A DNA stretch of 64,000 nucleotides from Fumia xinanensis (GCF_014384905.1 NZ_JACRSV010000001.1:248001-312000); one strand, 5' to 3'; shown: positions 1 to 8,906, counted from the first letter of the stretch. Translations and numbers: made by a program. Notes: generated by a model from the sequence alone, not told the origin.

Positions 1-90
1 GATTGCGAAAACGGGTCAGGTTCTTATAACAACAAGGTTCTGGGGTACCCGTCCGCAATCTTTGATTGCGAAAACGGGTCAGGTTCTTAT
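1..90. repeat. 27-bp direct repeat within a hairpin-forming unit, 3' of tmcAL
   Basis: An identical 27-base sequence occupies 1-27 and 64-90. Between the copies, bases 47-52 and 54-60 are the reverse complements of 11-16 and 1-7. The first unit (1-60) can therefore fold into a long hairpin (GATTGCG/CGCAATC plus ACGGGT/ACCCGT). The second copy carries only the left arm and overlaps the tmcAL stop codon at 87-89. The array may continue to the left of the window. It could be a duplicated terminator or a REP-like element; which of these is not decidable here. Confidence 0.6.
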
Positions 91-1295
91 TTCCGTCCTC
101 CTGTGCGGATAGCGAAGGGGCGCTTGTCCTGATACTCCGAGTTCCCCGCTGGGATTTTGGGGCAGGCGTAGCGGAATAGGTCAGTGGCAAGAGCTTCCTT
201 TTCAGCTAAAACAGGAAAATCTTCCTGGAGCTTTGCAAAAGAGTGGTAGATGGGGAGAGTCGCCGTTTTCTTTGCCTCCCGAAGAATTTCTTTTCCCTTG
301 GAATCGAAGGCCAGGACCCGGATGTAGGAGGGGGTGGTATCCATCAATTCTTTCTCGATGCCCAGCAGCGCACAGATGATCACGCGTTTCAGGCGACTCA
401 TGGTGTAACGCTTGGTTTTAACCCGTTTGAGAAAATCATCGATGGAGACAGCGTTTTTTGCCTCGGAACAAAGACGATATTCCAGTCCTTCAGAAACATC
501 CGGCAGACGGGCAAAATCCTCCGGAGTCATGGTACGAAGCTTATAAAGGACCGCCGTAGTCAGCTCGTACATAGATGCCCCCCCTGTTTTGAGAGCGAAA
601 TCCTGTCGAAACAGATGAAACGCTTCCTCAGGGAAGAAACGGTTCAGATCATAAATATCCCGTTGCTGGAGGGTTTCACGGATGAGGGACGCGCTGGCGT
701 ATCGGGCGGAAAATTCTTTGCTGTCATGTCCCGGTCCCTTTCGCCGAAAAGTGATAGGTTCCATGGAAGAATCAGTCATCTGGAGCGCCTTTAAGTATTC
801 AATGCCTAAAATGTTGTTGGGCGTGCGGAGAAGCCGGGATACTTCCAATCCAGCAATTTGTTCTACCGCCTTTTCCCGAGCTTTGGGGAAGGAAAACCCC
901 TGATCCAAAAAGTTGGACAGCTCGGCGGAACCATTGATTTTCGTACAGGCTTCCGCACAACGGTATAGTTCCTGCAAATCTCCTGATTCGCTGCCAAAAG
1001 ATAATCCGTCTACGAGACCCAATGCGTTCAAAAGGGAAACGCCGGCCGATGCGAATTTTTCCGCACTGGCGACGGCGTAGACGGCAGGCAGTTCAATGAC
1101 CAGATTAACTCCCGATTTTACGGCGGCAGACGCCCGGGTCCACTTGGAAAAACAGGCGACTTCTGACCGCTGTACTACATTACCGCTCATGACGGCGACG
1201 ATGTGGCTGTAACCGGCGGCCCGGGTCTGCCTGATGTGGTAAAAATGCCCGTTGTGGAAAGGATTGTACTCTGCAATAATCCCCGCAGTTTTCAT
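87..1295 (-). CDS. tmcAL: tRNA(Met) cytidine acetate ligase (TmcAL / YlbM family)
   Basis: 402 residues, full length for the family (formerly DUF795). These enzymes use ATP and acetate to make N4-acetylcytidine at the wobble position of elongator tRNA-Met. The N-terminus carries the nucleotidyltransferase signature: GIIAEYNPFHNGH, with the HxGH-type catalytic motif at about residues 14-17. Family assignment is firm. It is transcribed divergently from acetate kinase, so an acetate-using tRNA modifier sits beside an acetate-making enzyme; that link is inference only. The stop codon lies inside a direct repeat. Confidence 0.9.
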   Translation of the reverse strand: MKTAGIIAEYNPFHNGHFYHIRQTRAAGYSHIVAVMSGNVVQRSEVACFSKWTRASAAVKSGVNLVIELPAVYAVASAEKFASAGVSLLNALGLVDGLSFGSESGDLQELYRCAEACTKINGSAELSNFLDQGFSFPKAREKAVEQIAGLEVSRLLRTPNNILGIEYLKALQMTDSSMEPITFRRKGPGHDSKEFSARYASASLIRETLQQRDIYDLNRFFPEEAFHLFRQDFALKTGGASMYELTTAVLYKLRTMTPEDFARLPDVSEGLEYRLCSEAKNAVSIDDFLKRVKTKRYTMSRLKRVIICALLGIEKELMDTTPSYIRVLAFDSKGKEILREAKKTATLPIYHSFAKLQEDFPVLAEKEALATDLFRYACPKIPAGNSEYQDKRPFAIRTGGRK

Positions 1296-1524
1296 ATGTC
1301 GTCCTCACTGTAACAGCTTTGCCATTTTTCAGGAAATGGAAAGAAATACTTGAAATTTGAATTCTATTATATTAATATATAAAATAGTATTCGGAAAGTC
1401 AATAGCGCAAGTGCCTTGACTTTTCCCAGAAAGTCCAATTTAGTTAAATTTCATAATTGGAACGATAAAATATTAGCGGTTATTCCCGGTTTTGGGGATG
1501 CCGCCGAAAGGACAGGGAAAACCC

Positions 1525-2733
1525 ATGAAAATTTTGGTTATTAACGCGGGAAGTTCTTCATTGAAGTATCAGCTCATTAATATGGAGGACGAGCATGTTA
1601 TCGCAAAGGGAAACTGTGAGAGAATCGGTGCAGAGGGAGGAAGGATTTCCCACAAAACCGCTGATGGAGTGGAAATCAAGCTTGACTGTGAGTTCCCCAC
1701 TCATACTGAAGCGTTTGAAAAATTGGTTGAAGTTCTGACCAGCGGTAAAGGGAGAGTGTTAGACGACCTTTCCGAGATTTCCGCAGTGGGCCATCGCATC
1801 GTACAGGGGGCAGAGCTGTTTTCCGAGTCGGTTCTCGTCACCGAAGAAGTCATCGAGAAAATCAGTTCTATTTCTGAGTTGGCCCCCCTTCATAATCCTG
1901 CCCATGTGCTGGCGTTGAGAGCCTGCCAGAAAGTATTCGACCCGTCGGTTCCACAAGTCGTCGTTTTCGATACCGCGTTCCATCAGTCCATTCCTGATTA
2001 CGCCTATACCTTTGGCGTTCCCTATGAAGATTATCTGGAATTCCATGCGAGAAGATACGGTTTTCACGGCACTTCCCACCGCTATGTTTCTCAGAGATAT
2101 GCTAAATTGATTGGCAAAAATATCAAGGACTTAAAAATCATTACCTGCCATTTGGGCAACGGTTCTTCCATTACCGCCATCAACGGTGGTAAATCTATTG
2201 ACACTTCCATGGGCTTTACCCCTTTGGACGGCGTCATTATGGGTACCCGATCGGGCAGCATCGATGCTTCTTTGGTTCTCTACCTGATGGAGAAGAAAGG
2301 TTTTACCCCCAAAGAGATGAGCGATTATCTTAATAAAAAATCCGGTTATCTGGGTATTTCCGGTTTTACAAACGACGATCGCGATATCCGCAAAGCAGCC
2401 GCAGAAGGAAATAAACGCGCTCAGTTAGCCGGTGATATCTTGCGCTATGGCATCAAGAAATATATTGGTGCTTATACGGCTGCTATGGGCGGATTGGACG
2501 CTGTGATATTCACTGGCGGCATTGGAGAGAACTCTGCTCCAGTCCGGGAAGGGGCCTGCGACCACATGGAGTACCTTGGGATAAAACTGGATCTTCAAAA
2601 GAACCTGGATTTAAACCGCAAAGAGGGCGAAATTTCTACTCCCGATTCCAAAGTCAAGGTTTGGATCGTTCCTACCAATGAGGAGTTACTAATTGCCCGG
2701 GATACTAAAGAGATCATCAATAAAATCAAGTAA
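1525..2733 (+). CDS. ackA: Acetate kinase
   Basis: Interconverts acetyl phosphate + ADP with acetate + ATP, giving substrate-level ATP in fermentation or acetogenesis. The start at 1525 gives the usual MKILVINAGSSSLKYQL N-terminus and 402 residues, normal for the family. An AAAGGACAGGG ribosome binding site lies just upstream; the in-frame ATG at 1492 would add 11 atypical residues. Visible signatures are INAGSSSLKY (phosphate-binding strand), YGFHGTSHRY near residue 175, the nucleotide-site HLGNGSS, and FTGGIGENS near residue 325. No phosphotransacetylase gene is adjacent. Transcription ends in a bidirectional hairpin at 2743-2771. Confidence 0.97.
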   Translation: MKILVINAGSSSLKYQLINMEDEHVIAKGNCERIGAEGGRISHKTADGVEIKLDCEFPTHTEAFEKLVEVLTSGKGRVLDDLSEISAVGHRIVQGAELFSESVLVTEEVIEKISSISELAPLHNPAHVLALRACQKVFDPSVPQVVVFDTAFHQSIPDYAYTFGVPYEDYLEFHARRYGFHGTSHRYVSQRYAKLIGKNIKDLKIITCHLGNGSSITAINGGKSIDTSMGFTPLDGVIMGTRSGSIDASLVLYLMEKKGFTPKEMSDYLNKKSGYLGISGFTNDDRDIRKAAAEGNKRAQLAGDILRYGIKKYIGAYTAAMGGLDAVIFTGGIGENSAPVREGACDHMEYLGIKLDLQKNLDLNRKEGEISTPDSKVKVWIVPTNEELLIARDTKEIINKIK

Positions 2734-2742
2734 GTAAAATCA

Positions 2743-2771
2743 CAAAAGCCCCCGAATTTCGGGGGCTTTTG
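2743..2771. terminator. Bidirectional intrinsic terminator between ackA and the AraC-type gene
   Basis: A perfect inverted repeat CAAAAGCCCCCGAA / TTCGGGGGCTTTTG sits between the convergent stops. Its arms end in A and T tracts, so it can serve both strands. Confidence 0.9.
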
Positions 2772-3602
2772 TTATACTTCTTTTTCTTTTGCCTTTTTTC
2801 GGTATTCAGTAGGCGTAAAGCCGGTAAACCGCTTGAAGGCCTTGGAAAAGTGGGAGACACTGTCAAAGCAGAGGGAATTGGCAATTTCGGTAGCAGTGAT
2901 GTTACTCTCCAGTAAAAGTGCCTGGGCCTTGTTGATTTTCCGCTTCTGAATGTATTCTGAGACCGAGCATCCCAGCTCCCGTTTGAATATCCGATAGAGG
3001 TAGGAGCGCTCCACGCCCACGTGGTCAGCGACATCTTCCACCGTCAGATGGTAGAAACATCGATCTTCTATATACTGGACGGCACTTTCGATATAATCCT
3101 GGGCCGGGCGTCCCCAGGCAACGGTTTCCTCAATGATACAGGAAAAAACTAGATAAAGGTAACCAATCATGGCGTATTCCTTGTAACCGGTATCTTTGGA
3201 GGCATTGTAAAGCTTTTCCATATATTCCTGCACCCGAGGAAAATTTCCACAGGAAAATACGGGATTTTTTTCGGTGAGATTTGCCTTTTCGAGCATTTTT
3301 CGAGCTTCGGTGCCGTTAAAGCCTACCCAGTGGTATTCCCAGGGATCGTCACTGTCAGCCCGGTAATAAGCAGTGGTATTAGGAGAAATCATGAATCCCT
3401 GGCCCGCCTGGATAGGATAGGTATTTCCGCCGTAGGTGAATTCTCCCTTTCCTTTGATTATGTAATGGATGACGTAGTGATCCCAGATGCCCGGACCGTA
3501 GGAATGGTTAGGGCCGCATTGCTGCCAGCCGCACTGGTACACCGCAAGGATAGGGCTGGGCTTTTGGTCGATGACATAGATTTTACCAACAAAGTTCGGC
3601 AT
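2772..3602 (-). CDS. AraC-family transcriptional regulator with N-terminal cupin domain
   Basis: 276 residues. About residues 15-95 form an AraC-type cupin sensor (WDHYVIHYIIKGKGEF, then AGQGFMISPN). About residues 170-270 hold the two helix-turn-helix units of an AraC DNA-binding domain (VEDVADHVGVERSYLYRIFK and ATEIANSLCFDSVSHFSKAF). This arrangement is typical of sugar-responsive activators such as the MsmR/RhaS type. It is divergent from the Gfo/Idh/MocA oxidoreductase at 3731 and likely controls it from the shared 128-bp interval. An AAGGGATGAG ribosome binding site supports the start. The inducer is unknown. Confidence 0.9.
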   Translation of the reverse strand: MPNFVGKIYVIDQKPSPILAVYQCGWQQCGPNHSYGPGIWDHYVIHYIIKGKGEFTYGGNTYPIQAGQGFMISPNTTAYYRADSDDPWEYHWVGFNGTEARKMLEKANLTEKNPVFSCGNFPRVQEYMEKLYNASKDTGYKEYAMIGYLYLVFSCIIEETVAWGRPAQDYIESAVQYIEDRCFYHLTVEDVADHVGVERSYLYRIFKRELGCSVSEYIQKRKINKAQALLLESNITATEIANSLCFDSVSHFSKAFKRFTGFTPTEYRKKAKEKEV

Positions 3603-3660
3603 ACTCTCATCCCTTCAAAAACAACATGAGTACAAACATTAACCCCAATTTTCTCTTTTT

Positions 3661-3684
3661 ATTATACCATGAGAATTCTATAAT
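3661..3684. promoter_or_regulatory. Divergent promoter region for the AraC regulator (minus) and oxidoreductase (plus)
   Basis: On the minus strand, 3669-3661 reads TGGTATAAT followed by AA, an extended -10 pointing towards the regulator. On the plus strand, TATAAT at 3679-3684 points towards the oxidoreductase. The palindrome AGAATTCT lies between and partly overlaps the plus -10, a plausible operator. Neither side has a good -35. Confidence 0.45.
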
Positions 3685-3730
3685 GAAAAGGTATTAAAGT
3701 ACATTTTATTGTAAAAAGGATGGGGTACAT

Positions 3731-5020
3731 ATGGAACGAAAAGTAACGGTAGCAGTAGTAGGCCTGGGCGGACGGGGAAGCGTTTACGCAGAGTGTGAGG
3801 CGCTTTATTCCGAAGAGATGGAAATCGTGGCAATTGCCGACATTATCCCAGAAAAGGTGGAGAAGTGGGCCAAGAAGTACAATATTCCCAAGGAGCGCTG
3901 TTTCAGCAGTGCCGAGGAGCTGCTGAAGGAAGACCGTTTAGCTGATGTGATGTTTATCTGCACCCAGGATCGGCAGCATGTGGGCCATGCTATCCCCGCG
4001 TTGGAAAAGGGCTATCATCTGCTGCTGGAAAAACCCATTTCCCCCGATCCAGCCGAGTGTAAACGTTTGGCGGAAATCGCTAACCGCCATAACCGTCATG
4101 TAGTGGTCTGCCACGTGCTGCGGTATACGCCTTTTTACCAGAAAATCAAAGAGATCATCGACTCCGGCACCATTGGGGAAATCGTTTCGATTCAGGCCAT
4201 CGAGAATGTGGCTTACTGGCACCAGGCACACAGTTTCGTTCGTGGAAACTGGCGCAACTCGGATATGACGAGCCCGATGATTTTGCAGAAATGTTGCCAC
4301 GACATGGACATTTTCGTCTGGCTTTCCGGCAAAAACTGCAAACGGGTATCCTCTTTCGGTTCTCTGACCTTGTTCCGGGAAGATCGAGCGCCGGAAGGCT
4401 CCACTCTTCGCTGTGTGGACGGATGTAAGGTCAAAGAAAGCTGCCCTTTCGACGCCGAGAAAATTTATATTACCAATGAAAACACCGGTATTCTTCACGA
4501 AAATTCCGGCTGGCCTTGCGATATTCTTGCATTGGAACCTAGTGAAGAGACTGTCCGAGAAGCTTTAAAGACCGGTCCCTATGGGCGCTGTGTCTATCAC
4601 TGCGACAATAATGTAGTGGATCATCAGGTAGTAAACCTGGAGATGGAGGACGGCTCCACCATAAACTTTACCATGTGCGCCTTTACAAACAAAACAGGCC
4701 GCGCCATCAAGGTGATGGGCACCTTAGGCGATATCGAGGCCAACAATGATGATAATATCATCGATGTCTGCAAATTCGGCGGTGAACACGAGATTATAGA
4801 TGTGACGAAACTTGCCTCCGATTTCAGCGGCCACGGCGGCGGAGATAAGAGGCTCGTCAAAGACCTTCTCGATCTGGTGCATAACGAATGTGCTCCCGGT
4901 TCGGCCCTCACCTCTATCGATAAGTCAACCCAGAGTCACTACATTTCACTGGCACTGGAGGAATCCCGTATTCACAATGGTGAGATGATCGATATGGATA
5001 CCTATATCAAAAATATATAG
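3731..5020 (+). CDS. Gfo/Idh/MocA family NAD(P)-dependent oxidoreductase
   Basis: 429 residues. The N-terminal Rossmann fold carries VAVVGLGGRGS (residues 6-16) and the conserved LLEKPIS lysine motif near residue 98. The catalytic-type histidine lies in KCCHDMDI near residue 190. These enzymes oxidise or reduce sugars, inositols and related polyols. An extra cysteine-bearing stretch (CVDGCKVKESCPF near residue 230) resembles the insertion seen in one oxidoreductase subgroup. The substrate is not predictable. The AAGGATGGGG ribosome binding site is strong and the gene is followed by its own terminator. It is probably controlled by the divergent AraC regulator. Confidence 0.88.
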   Translation: MERKVTVAVVGLGGRGSVYAECEALYSEEMEIVAIADIIPEKVEKWAKKYNIPKERCFSSAEELLKEDRLADVMFICTQDRQHVGHAIPALEKGYHLLLEKPISPDPAECKRLAEIANRHNRHVVVCHVLRYTPFYQKIKEIIDSGTIGEIVSIQAIENVAYWHQAHSFVRGNWRNSDMTSPMILQKCCHDMDIFVWLSGKNCKRVSSFGSLTLFREDRAPEGSTLRCVDGCKVKESCPFDAEKIYITNENTGILHENSGWPCDILALEPSEETVREALKTGPYGRCVYHCDNNVVDHQVVNLEMEDGSTINFTMCAFTNKTGRAIKVMGTLGDIEANNDDNIIDVCKFGGEHEIIDVTKLASDFSGHGGGDKRLVKDLLDLVHNECAPGSALTSIDKSTQSHYISLALEESRIHNGEMIDMDTYIKNI

Positions 5021-5029
5021 TGGAAAGTC

Positions 5030-5064
5030 AAATCCCGGCGGTGCAACGCCGGGATTTTGTTTTA
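5030..5064 (+). terminator. Intrinsic terminator after the oxidoreductase gene
   Basis: AAATCCCGGCG, loop GTGCAA, CGCCGGGATTT, then a T-rich run. It is a perfect 11-bp stem 10 bases after the stop codon. Confidence 0.9.
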
Positions 5065-5072
5065 ATTTGCAG

Positions 5073-5102
5073 TTGCGTGGCATTGGGATTTTGTGGTATA
5101 AT
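5073..5102 (+). promoter_or_regulatory. Probable fhs promoter
   Basis: TTGCGT (5073-5078), an 18-base spacer and an extended -10 TGGTATAAT with TATAAT at 5097-5102. The start site would lie at the edge of the structured element at 5105 and would give fhs a leader of about 210 bases. Confidence 0.6.
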
Positions 5103-5104
5103 AA

Positions 5105-5154
5105 CCTCACGGCGTGAGCCGAAGCCTTGTTCTACAAGCCTTCGGACGCCTGAG
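5105..5154 (+). repeat. Dispersed long-hairpin element, copy 1 (fhs leader)
   Basis: CCTCACGGCGTGAGCCGAA opens the element and TTCGGACGCCTGAGAG closes it; both flanks recur almost unchanged at 26115-26164. CTCA, GGCGT and CCGAAG on the left pair with TGAG, ACGCC and CTTCGG on the right, so the 50 bases fold into one long stem. A second hairpin at 5185-5217 (GATTGCG/CGCAATC with an outer CCAC/GTGG) follows in the same leader. The rest of 5021-5317 has no convincing gene. Confidence 0.6.
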
Positions 5155-5317
5155 AGAACATTTTATCACAATTTGGGGCTATCGCCACTGATTGCGTTTT
5201 GCGCAATCAAATGGTGGTTTAATATCCATAAATGATTGTTTCTACGCACCTATTATCGGTCATATCAATAAAGAATAGGCGGATGCCGTTCTCAGGATAT
5301 TTATTGGAGGGTTAATT

Positions 5318-6994
5318 ATGCTGTCTGATATCGAGATTGCACAGCGTGCAAAAATGCTGCCCATTGCGAAGGTTGCAGAAAATTTGGGAATTGATGCCGA
5401 CGATTTGGAGTTTTACGGCAAATACAAGGCAAAGCTTTCCGACGAGCTCATTGAGAAGTGTAAGAATCGCAAAGACGGAAAGCTCATTTTGGTCACTGCC
5501 ATCAATCCTACTCCCGCCGGAGAAGGGAAGACCACTACGTCGGTTGGACTGGGGCAGGCTATGCATAAGCTGGGCAAGAAAACGGTTATCGCCCTTCGGG
5601 AACCCTCTCTGGGGCCGGTGTTTGGCATAAAGGGCGGCGCCGCAGGAGGCGGATACGCTCAGGCGGTTCCCATGGAGGACATCAATCTCCACTTTACCGG
5701 CGACATGCACGCTATCACGGCAGCCAATAACCTGCTCTGCGCCCTTATCGACAACCATATGCAGCAGGGGAATGCGCTGGGCATCGACCCTCGCCGTATT
5801 TTATTTAAGCGCTGCCTCGATATGAACGACCGGGCGCTCAGGAACATAATAGTCGGCTTAGGCGGCAAGATGAACGGTATTCCTAGGGAGGACGGCTTTA
5901 TCATTACGGTGGCCAGTGAGATTATGGCAATTCTTTGCCTCGCCGATGATCTCAATGACCTGAAAAAGCGCATTGCTGGTATCTTAGTAGGGTATACTTA
6001 TGACAATAAGCCTGTATTCGCCCGGGATTTAAACGCCCAGGGCGCTATGACTGCTTTGCTCAAAGACGCTTTGAAACCCAATTTGGTGCAGACGCTGGAA
6101 AATACCCCTGTACTGATGCACGGGGGACCTTTTGCTAATATCGCCCATGGGTGCAATTCCGTCCGGGCGACGAAATTGGCCCTGAAGTTAGGGGATTACG
6201 TCATCACCGAGGCAGGCTTCGGCTCCGACCTGGGAGCGGAGAAATTTTTCGATATCAAATGCCGGTACGCGGGACTTTCTCCCGACTGTGTTGTCGTCGT
6301 GGCGACGGTTCGCGCGTTAAAGTATAATGGGGGTATCCCCAAGGCTGAGCTTGCAAGCGAAAATGTAGAAGCGCTCCAAAAGGGCATTGTTAACCTCAAG
6401 GCCCACGTGGAGAACATGCGGAAGTTCGGCGTCCCCGTTGCGGTTGCTATCAACCGTTTCCACACTGATACCGAGGCCGAAATTGCCGTAGTGGATCAGT
6501 GTTGTAAGGAGATGGGTGTTCCTTATGCTCTGTCCGAGGTGTTTGCCAAGGGTGGAGAAGGCGGCATCGAACTTGCCGAGACGGTTTTGGACGTTTTGGA
6601 AAAAACCGAGGGTCAATGTGAATTTAAACCGATTTACGAACTCAAGCAGCCTCTTGAGAATAAAATCGAGGCAGTCTGCAAAAATATTTATGGAGCTGAC
6701 GGGGTCGAGTATTCTGCTGCGGCCAAAAAGGCTATTGCTGAAATCACCGATTTGGGGTTTGGAAATCTTCCTGTCTGCATGGCGAAGACCCAATACTCTT
6801 TGTCTGATGACCCGAAGAAACTAGGCCGCCCAACCGGCTTTATCATCCACGTTTCTGAGGTAAAGGTATCGGCGGGAGCGGGATTTGTCGTCGTTCTTAC
6901 CGGTAGCATCATGACAATGCCGGGCTTGCCCAAGCGCCCAAGCGCTGAGCTCATCGACGTGGATGAAAAGGGAAGTATTTCCGGACTGTTCTAA
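5318..6994 (+). CDS. fhs: Formate-tetrahydrofolate ligase
   Basis: 558 residues, full length. It makes 10-formyl-THF from formate, THF and ATP, feeding one-carbon metabolism and, in acetogens, the methyl branch of the Wood-Ljungdahl pathway. The ATP-binding signature NPTPAGEGKTTT is at about residues 64-75. Other conserved blocks are REPSLGPVFGIKGGAAGGGYAQ and the THF-site PGLPKRPSA near the C-terminus. The GGAGGGTTAATT ribosome binding site fixes the start. No folD or other pathway gene is adjacent, so an acetogenic lifestyle is not shown by this gene alone. Confidence 0.97.
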   Translation: MLSDIEIAQRAKMLPIAKVAENLGIDADDLEFYGKYKAKLSDELIEKCKNRKDGKLILVTAINPTPAGEGKTTTSVGLGQAMHKLGKKTVIALREPSLGPVFGIKGGAAGGGYAQAVPMEDINLHFTGDMHAITAANNLLCALIDNHMQQGNALGIDPRRILFKRCLDMNDRALRNIIVGLGGKMNGIPREDGFIITVASEIMAILCLADDLNDLKKRIAGILVGYTYDNKPVFARDLNAQGAMTALLKDALKPNLVQTLENTPVLMHGGPFANIAHGCNSVRATKLALKLGDYVITEAGFGSDLGAEKFFDIKCRYAGLSPDCVVVVATVRALKYNGGIPKAELASENVEALQKGIVNLKAHVENMRKFGVPVAVAINRFHTDTEAEIAVVDQCCKEMGVPYALSEVFAKGGEGGIELAETVLDVLEKTEGQCEFKPIYELKQPLENKIEAVCKNIYGADGVEYSAAAKKAIAEITDLGFGNLPVCMAKTQYSLSDDPKKLGRPTGFIIHVSEVKVSAGAGFVVVLTGSIMTMPGLPKRPSAELIDVDEKGSISGLF

Positions 6995-7040
6995 TTGCAA
7001 AACAGTTTGTGGTGAGTCCTTTCCGGCACATCATTTGGCC

Positions 7041-7084
7041 ATTCCACAAAAGAGCAGCCAGTTTGCCGCCGCCTTTTGTGGAAT
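7041..7084 (+). terminator. Large perfect hairpin between fhs and the rodA-like gene
   Basis: ATTCCACAAAAG (7041-7052) pairs fully with CTTTTGTGGAAT (7073-7084) across a 20-base loop. A short T run follows at 7091-7095. It may be a terminator or attenuator separating fhs from the cell-shape operon, or a processing site. Confidence 0.5.
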
Positions 7085-7171
7085 TGCTGTATTTTTGAGA
7101 AAAGCTTCCTATTTATATCCATCCAAGCGGTTTATATCCAGACGAAAGGAGTTCTTTGCGACAGCAAGGGT

Positions 7172-8320
7172 ATGATAGTAAATATGAAAAACATTTGGCT
7201 TGCCATCAAAGGGTATTTCCGGCGTCTGGACAAAGTGCTGCTCCTGCTCTGTCTGATCGCCGTCTCGTTTAGCTGTCTCATCCTTTATTCCGAACTGCGG
7301 GCCGGCTTTATCTCCACCGGATCACGGCGATTCAACCCATTTACCATGCAGGTCATTGCAGCTATAATCGGAATCGCAGCGTTGCTCGTCATGTCGGTAA
7401 TCAACTATCGTTTTATGGCGAAAATTTGGTTTATTCACCTGCCCATTACGCTGGGGCTGGTTCTTCTGACTTTTACGAATCTTCCTATTGTCTATCAGCC
7501 GCCCGGATCGGACGATACGGCCTGGTTGCGGATTGCGGGCCTTTCTCTTCAGCCATCGGAGCTTTTAAAATTTTCTTTTATCCTGACCTTTGCGCTTCAT
7601 CTGTCTAGGGTGCGGGAGGAACTGAATAAACCCAAAAATCTACTGTTTTTGTGCCTCCACGGTGCGGCACCTTGCCTGCTTATTTTCATTCAAGGTGATA
7701 TGGGCTCAGCGCTGGTGTTCTTTTTCATTTTTCTCTGCATGATTTTTGCGGCGGGTATTTCCTATAAATATGTTTTTGCGGGAATGGGGCTTATGGCCAT
7801 TGCGGCACCGGTAATCTGGTTCAGTGGACTGCTGCCTGATTACCTGAAACAACGGTTTACCATTCTGGGGGACTTATCCAGCGACGCGCTGGGCTTCGGC
7901 CATCAGCAGTTAAACGGCAGGCGGATTTTAGGTTCCGGTATGCTTTTTGGAAAAGGGCTTTTTTCCGATGATCTCAACTGGGTGTTCGCTTTGGAAAACG
8001 ATTTTGTCCTGGCTCACGTAGGGCAGACACTGGGATTTGTTGGGTGTGCGTTTGTTGTCTTGCTATTAACGGCGATTTGTGTTAAAATACTACTGACAGC
8101 GCGAATTTCGTCGGATCCTCTGGGATGCTACATCTGCGTCGGTGTGTTCGGCATGTTTATGTTCCAGTCTATTATCAATATCGGAATGGTTCTGGGTGTA
8201 CTGCCTGTCATCGGCATTACGTTGCCGTTTATGAGTGCCGGAGGAACCTCCATCATCACCTCATTTGTTTCCATGGGGCTGGTGATGAGCGTGTATTCTT
8301 TCAATAAAGGGCGTAGCTAA
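7172..8320 (+). CDS. FtsW/RodA/SpoVE (SEDS) family peptidoglycan polymerase
   Basis: A polytopic membrane protein of 382 residues from ATG 7172 (378 from ATG 7184). SEDS proteins polymerise lipid II glycan strands for elongation, division or spore cortex. Features include about ten hydrophobic segments, a GSDDTAWLRIAGLSLQPSELLK stretch holding the conserved W..P.E block, and the C-terminal family motif GVLPVIGITLPFMSAGGTS. The longer upstream frame lacks a good ribosome binding site, whereas AAAGGAG and AAGGG lie before these ATGs. RodA is most likely from length and context, but FtsW or SpoVE cannot be excluded. It heads the group with rsmD and coaD. Confidence 0.85.
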   Translation: MIVNMKNIWLAIKGYFRRLDKVLLLLCLIAVSFSCLILYSELRAGFISTGSRRFNPFTMQVIAAIIGIAALLVMSVINYRFMAKIWFIHLPITLGLVLLTFTNLPIVYQPPGSDDTAWLRIAGLSLQPSELLKFSFILTFALHLSRVREELNKPKNLLFLCLHGAAPCLLIFIQGDMGSALVFFFIFLCMIFAAGISYKYVFAGMGLMAIAAPVIWFSGLLPDYLKQRFTILGDLSSDALGFGHQQLNGRRILGSGMLFGKGLFSDDLNWVFALENDFVLAHVGQTLGFVGCAFVVLLLTAICVKILLTARISSDPLGCYICVGVFGMFMFQSIINIGMVLGVLPVIGITLPFMSAGGTSIITSFVSMGLVMSVYSFNKGRS

Positions 8321-8356
8321 TCAAAAATCAACCAACGAAAGGCTGATATTATATAA

Positions 8357-8905
8357 ATGAGAGTCATTACTGGTACAGCGCGGGGAAGGAAACTCCTGGC
8401 TCCTGATGGGATGGACACCCGTCCCACCACGGATTTGGTCAAGGAGGCCGTCTTTAGCGTCATCCATTTTATTGTGCCTTGTGCCAATGTGCTGGACTTG
8501 TTTGCAGGTTCGGGGCAGATGGGTATTGAGGCATTGAGCCGCGGCGCAAACAAAGCAGTATTTGTCGACAGTTCCCGCAAGGCTCTGGATGTCATTAAGC
8601 AAAATGTACAGAATACAGGTTTTGCAAAGCAGGCCAAGGTTCTCTCCGGCGACGCCGAGAGCTTTCTAAATAACGCAGTGGAGAAATATGATATTATTTT
8701 TCTCGACCCACCCTATAATCAAGGGTATCCGGATAAACTCCTGCCAACTTTAGGGAAGCCTCTTTCCCAAAACGGCGTTGTTCTCTATGAGCATGACAAA
8801 AAGGAAGAGCTTCCTGAAGAGACGGAGGACCTTGTTTTAAAAAAACGGTACCGCTATGGGCGGACCATGGTCAGCTCCTATGTCCGCAAGCCGGATGAAA
8901 ATTAG
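8357..8905 (+). CDS. rsmD: 16S rRNA (guanine(966)-N(2))-methyltransferase RsmD
   Basis: 182 residues. It methylates G966 of 16S rRNA in the assembled 30S subunit, using S-adenosylmethionine. The N-terminus MRVITGTARGRKL and RPTTDLVKEAVF is diagnostic. The SAM motif LDLFAGSGQMGIEALSRGA follows near residue 46 and the catalytic DPPYNQGY near residue 118. It directly precedes coaD, the usual pairing in Firmicutes. Confidence 0.95.
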   Translation: MRVITGTARGRKLLAPDGMDTRPTTDLVKEAVFSVIHFIVPCANVLDLFAGSGQMGIEALSRGANKAVFVDSSRKALDVIKQNVQNTGFAKQAKVLSGDAESFLNNAVEKYDIIFLDPPYNQGYPDKLLPTLGKPLSQNGVVLYEHDKKEELPEETEDLVLKKRYRYGRTMVSSYVRKPDEN

Positions 8906-8906
8906 A

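Noticed and set aside
5020..5235. 71-codon frame after the Gfo/Idh/MocA gene
   Set aside because: It runs through a terminator, a promoter and a structured element; no ribosome binding site.
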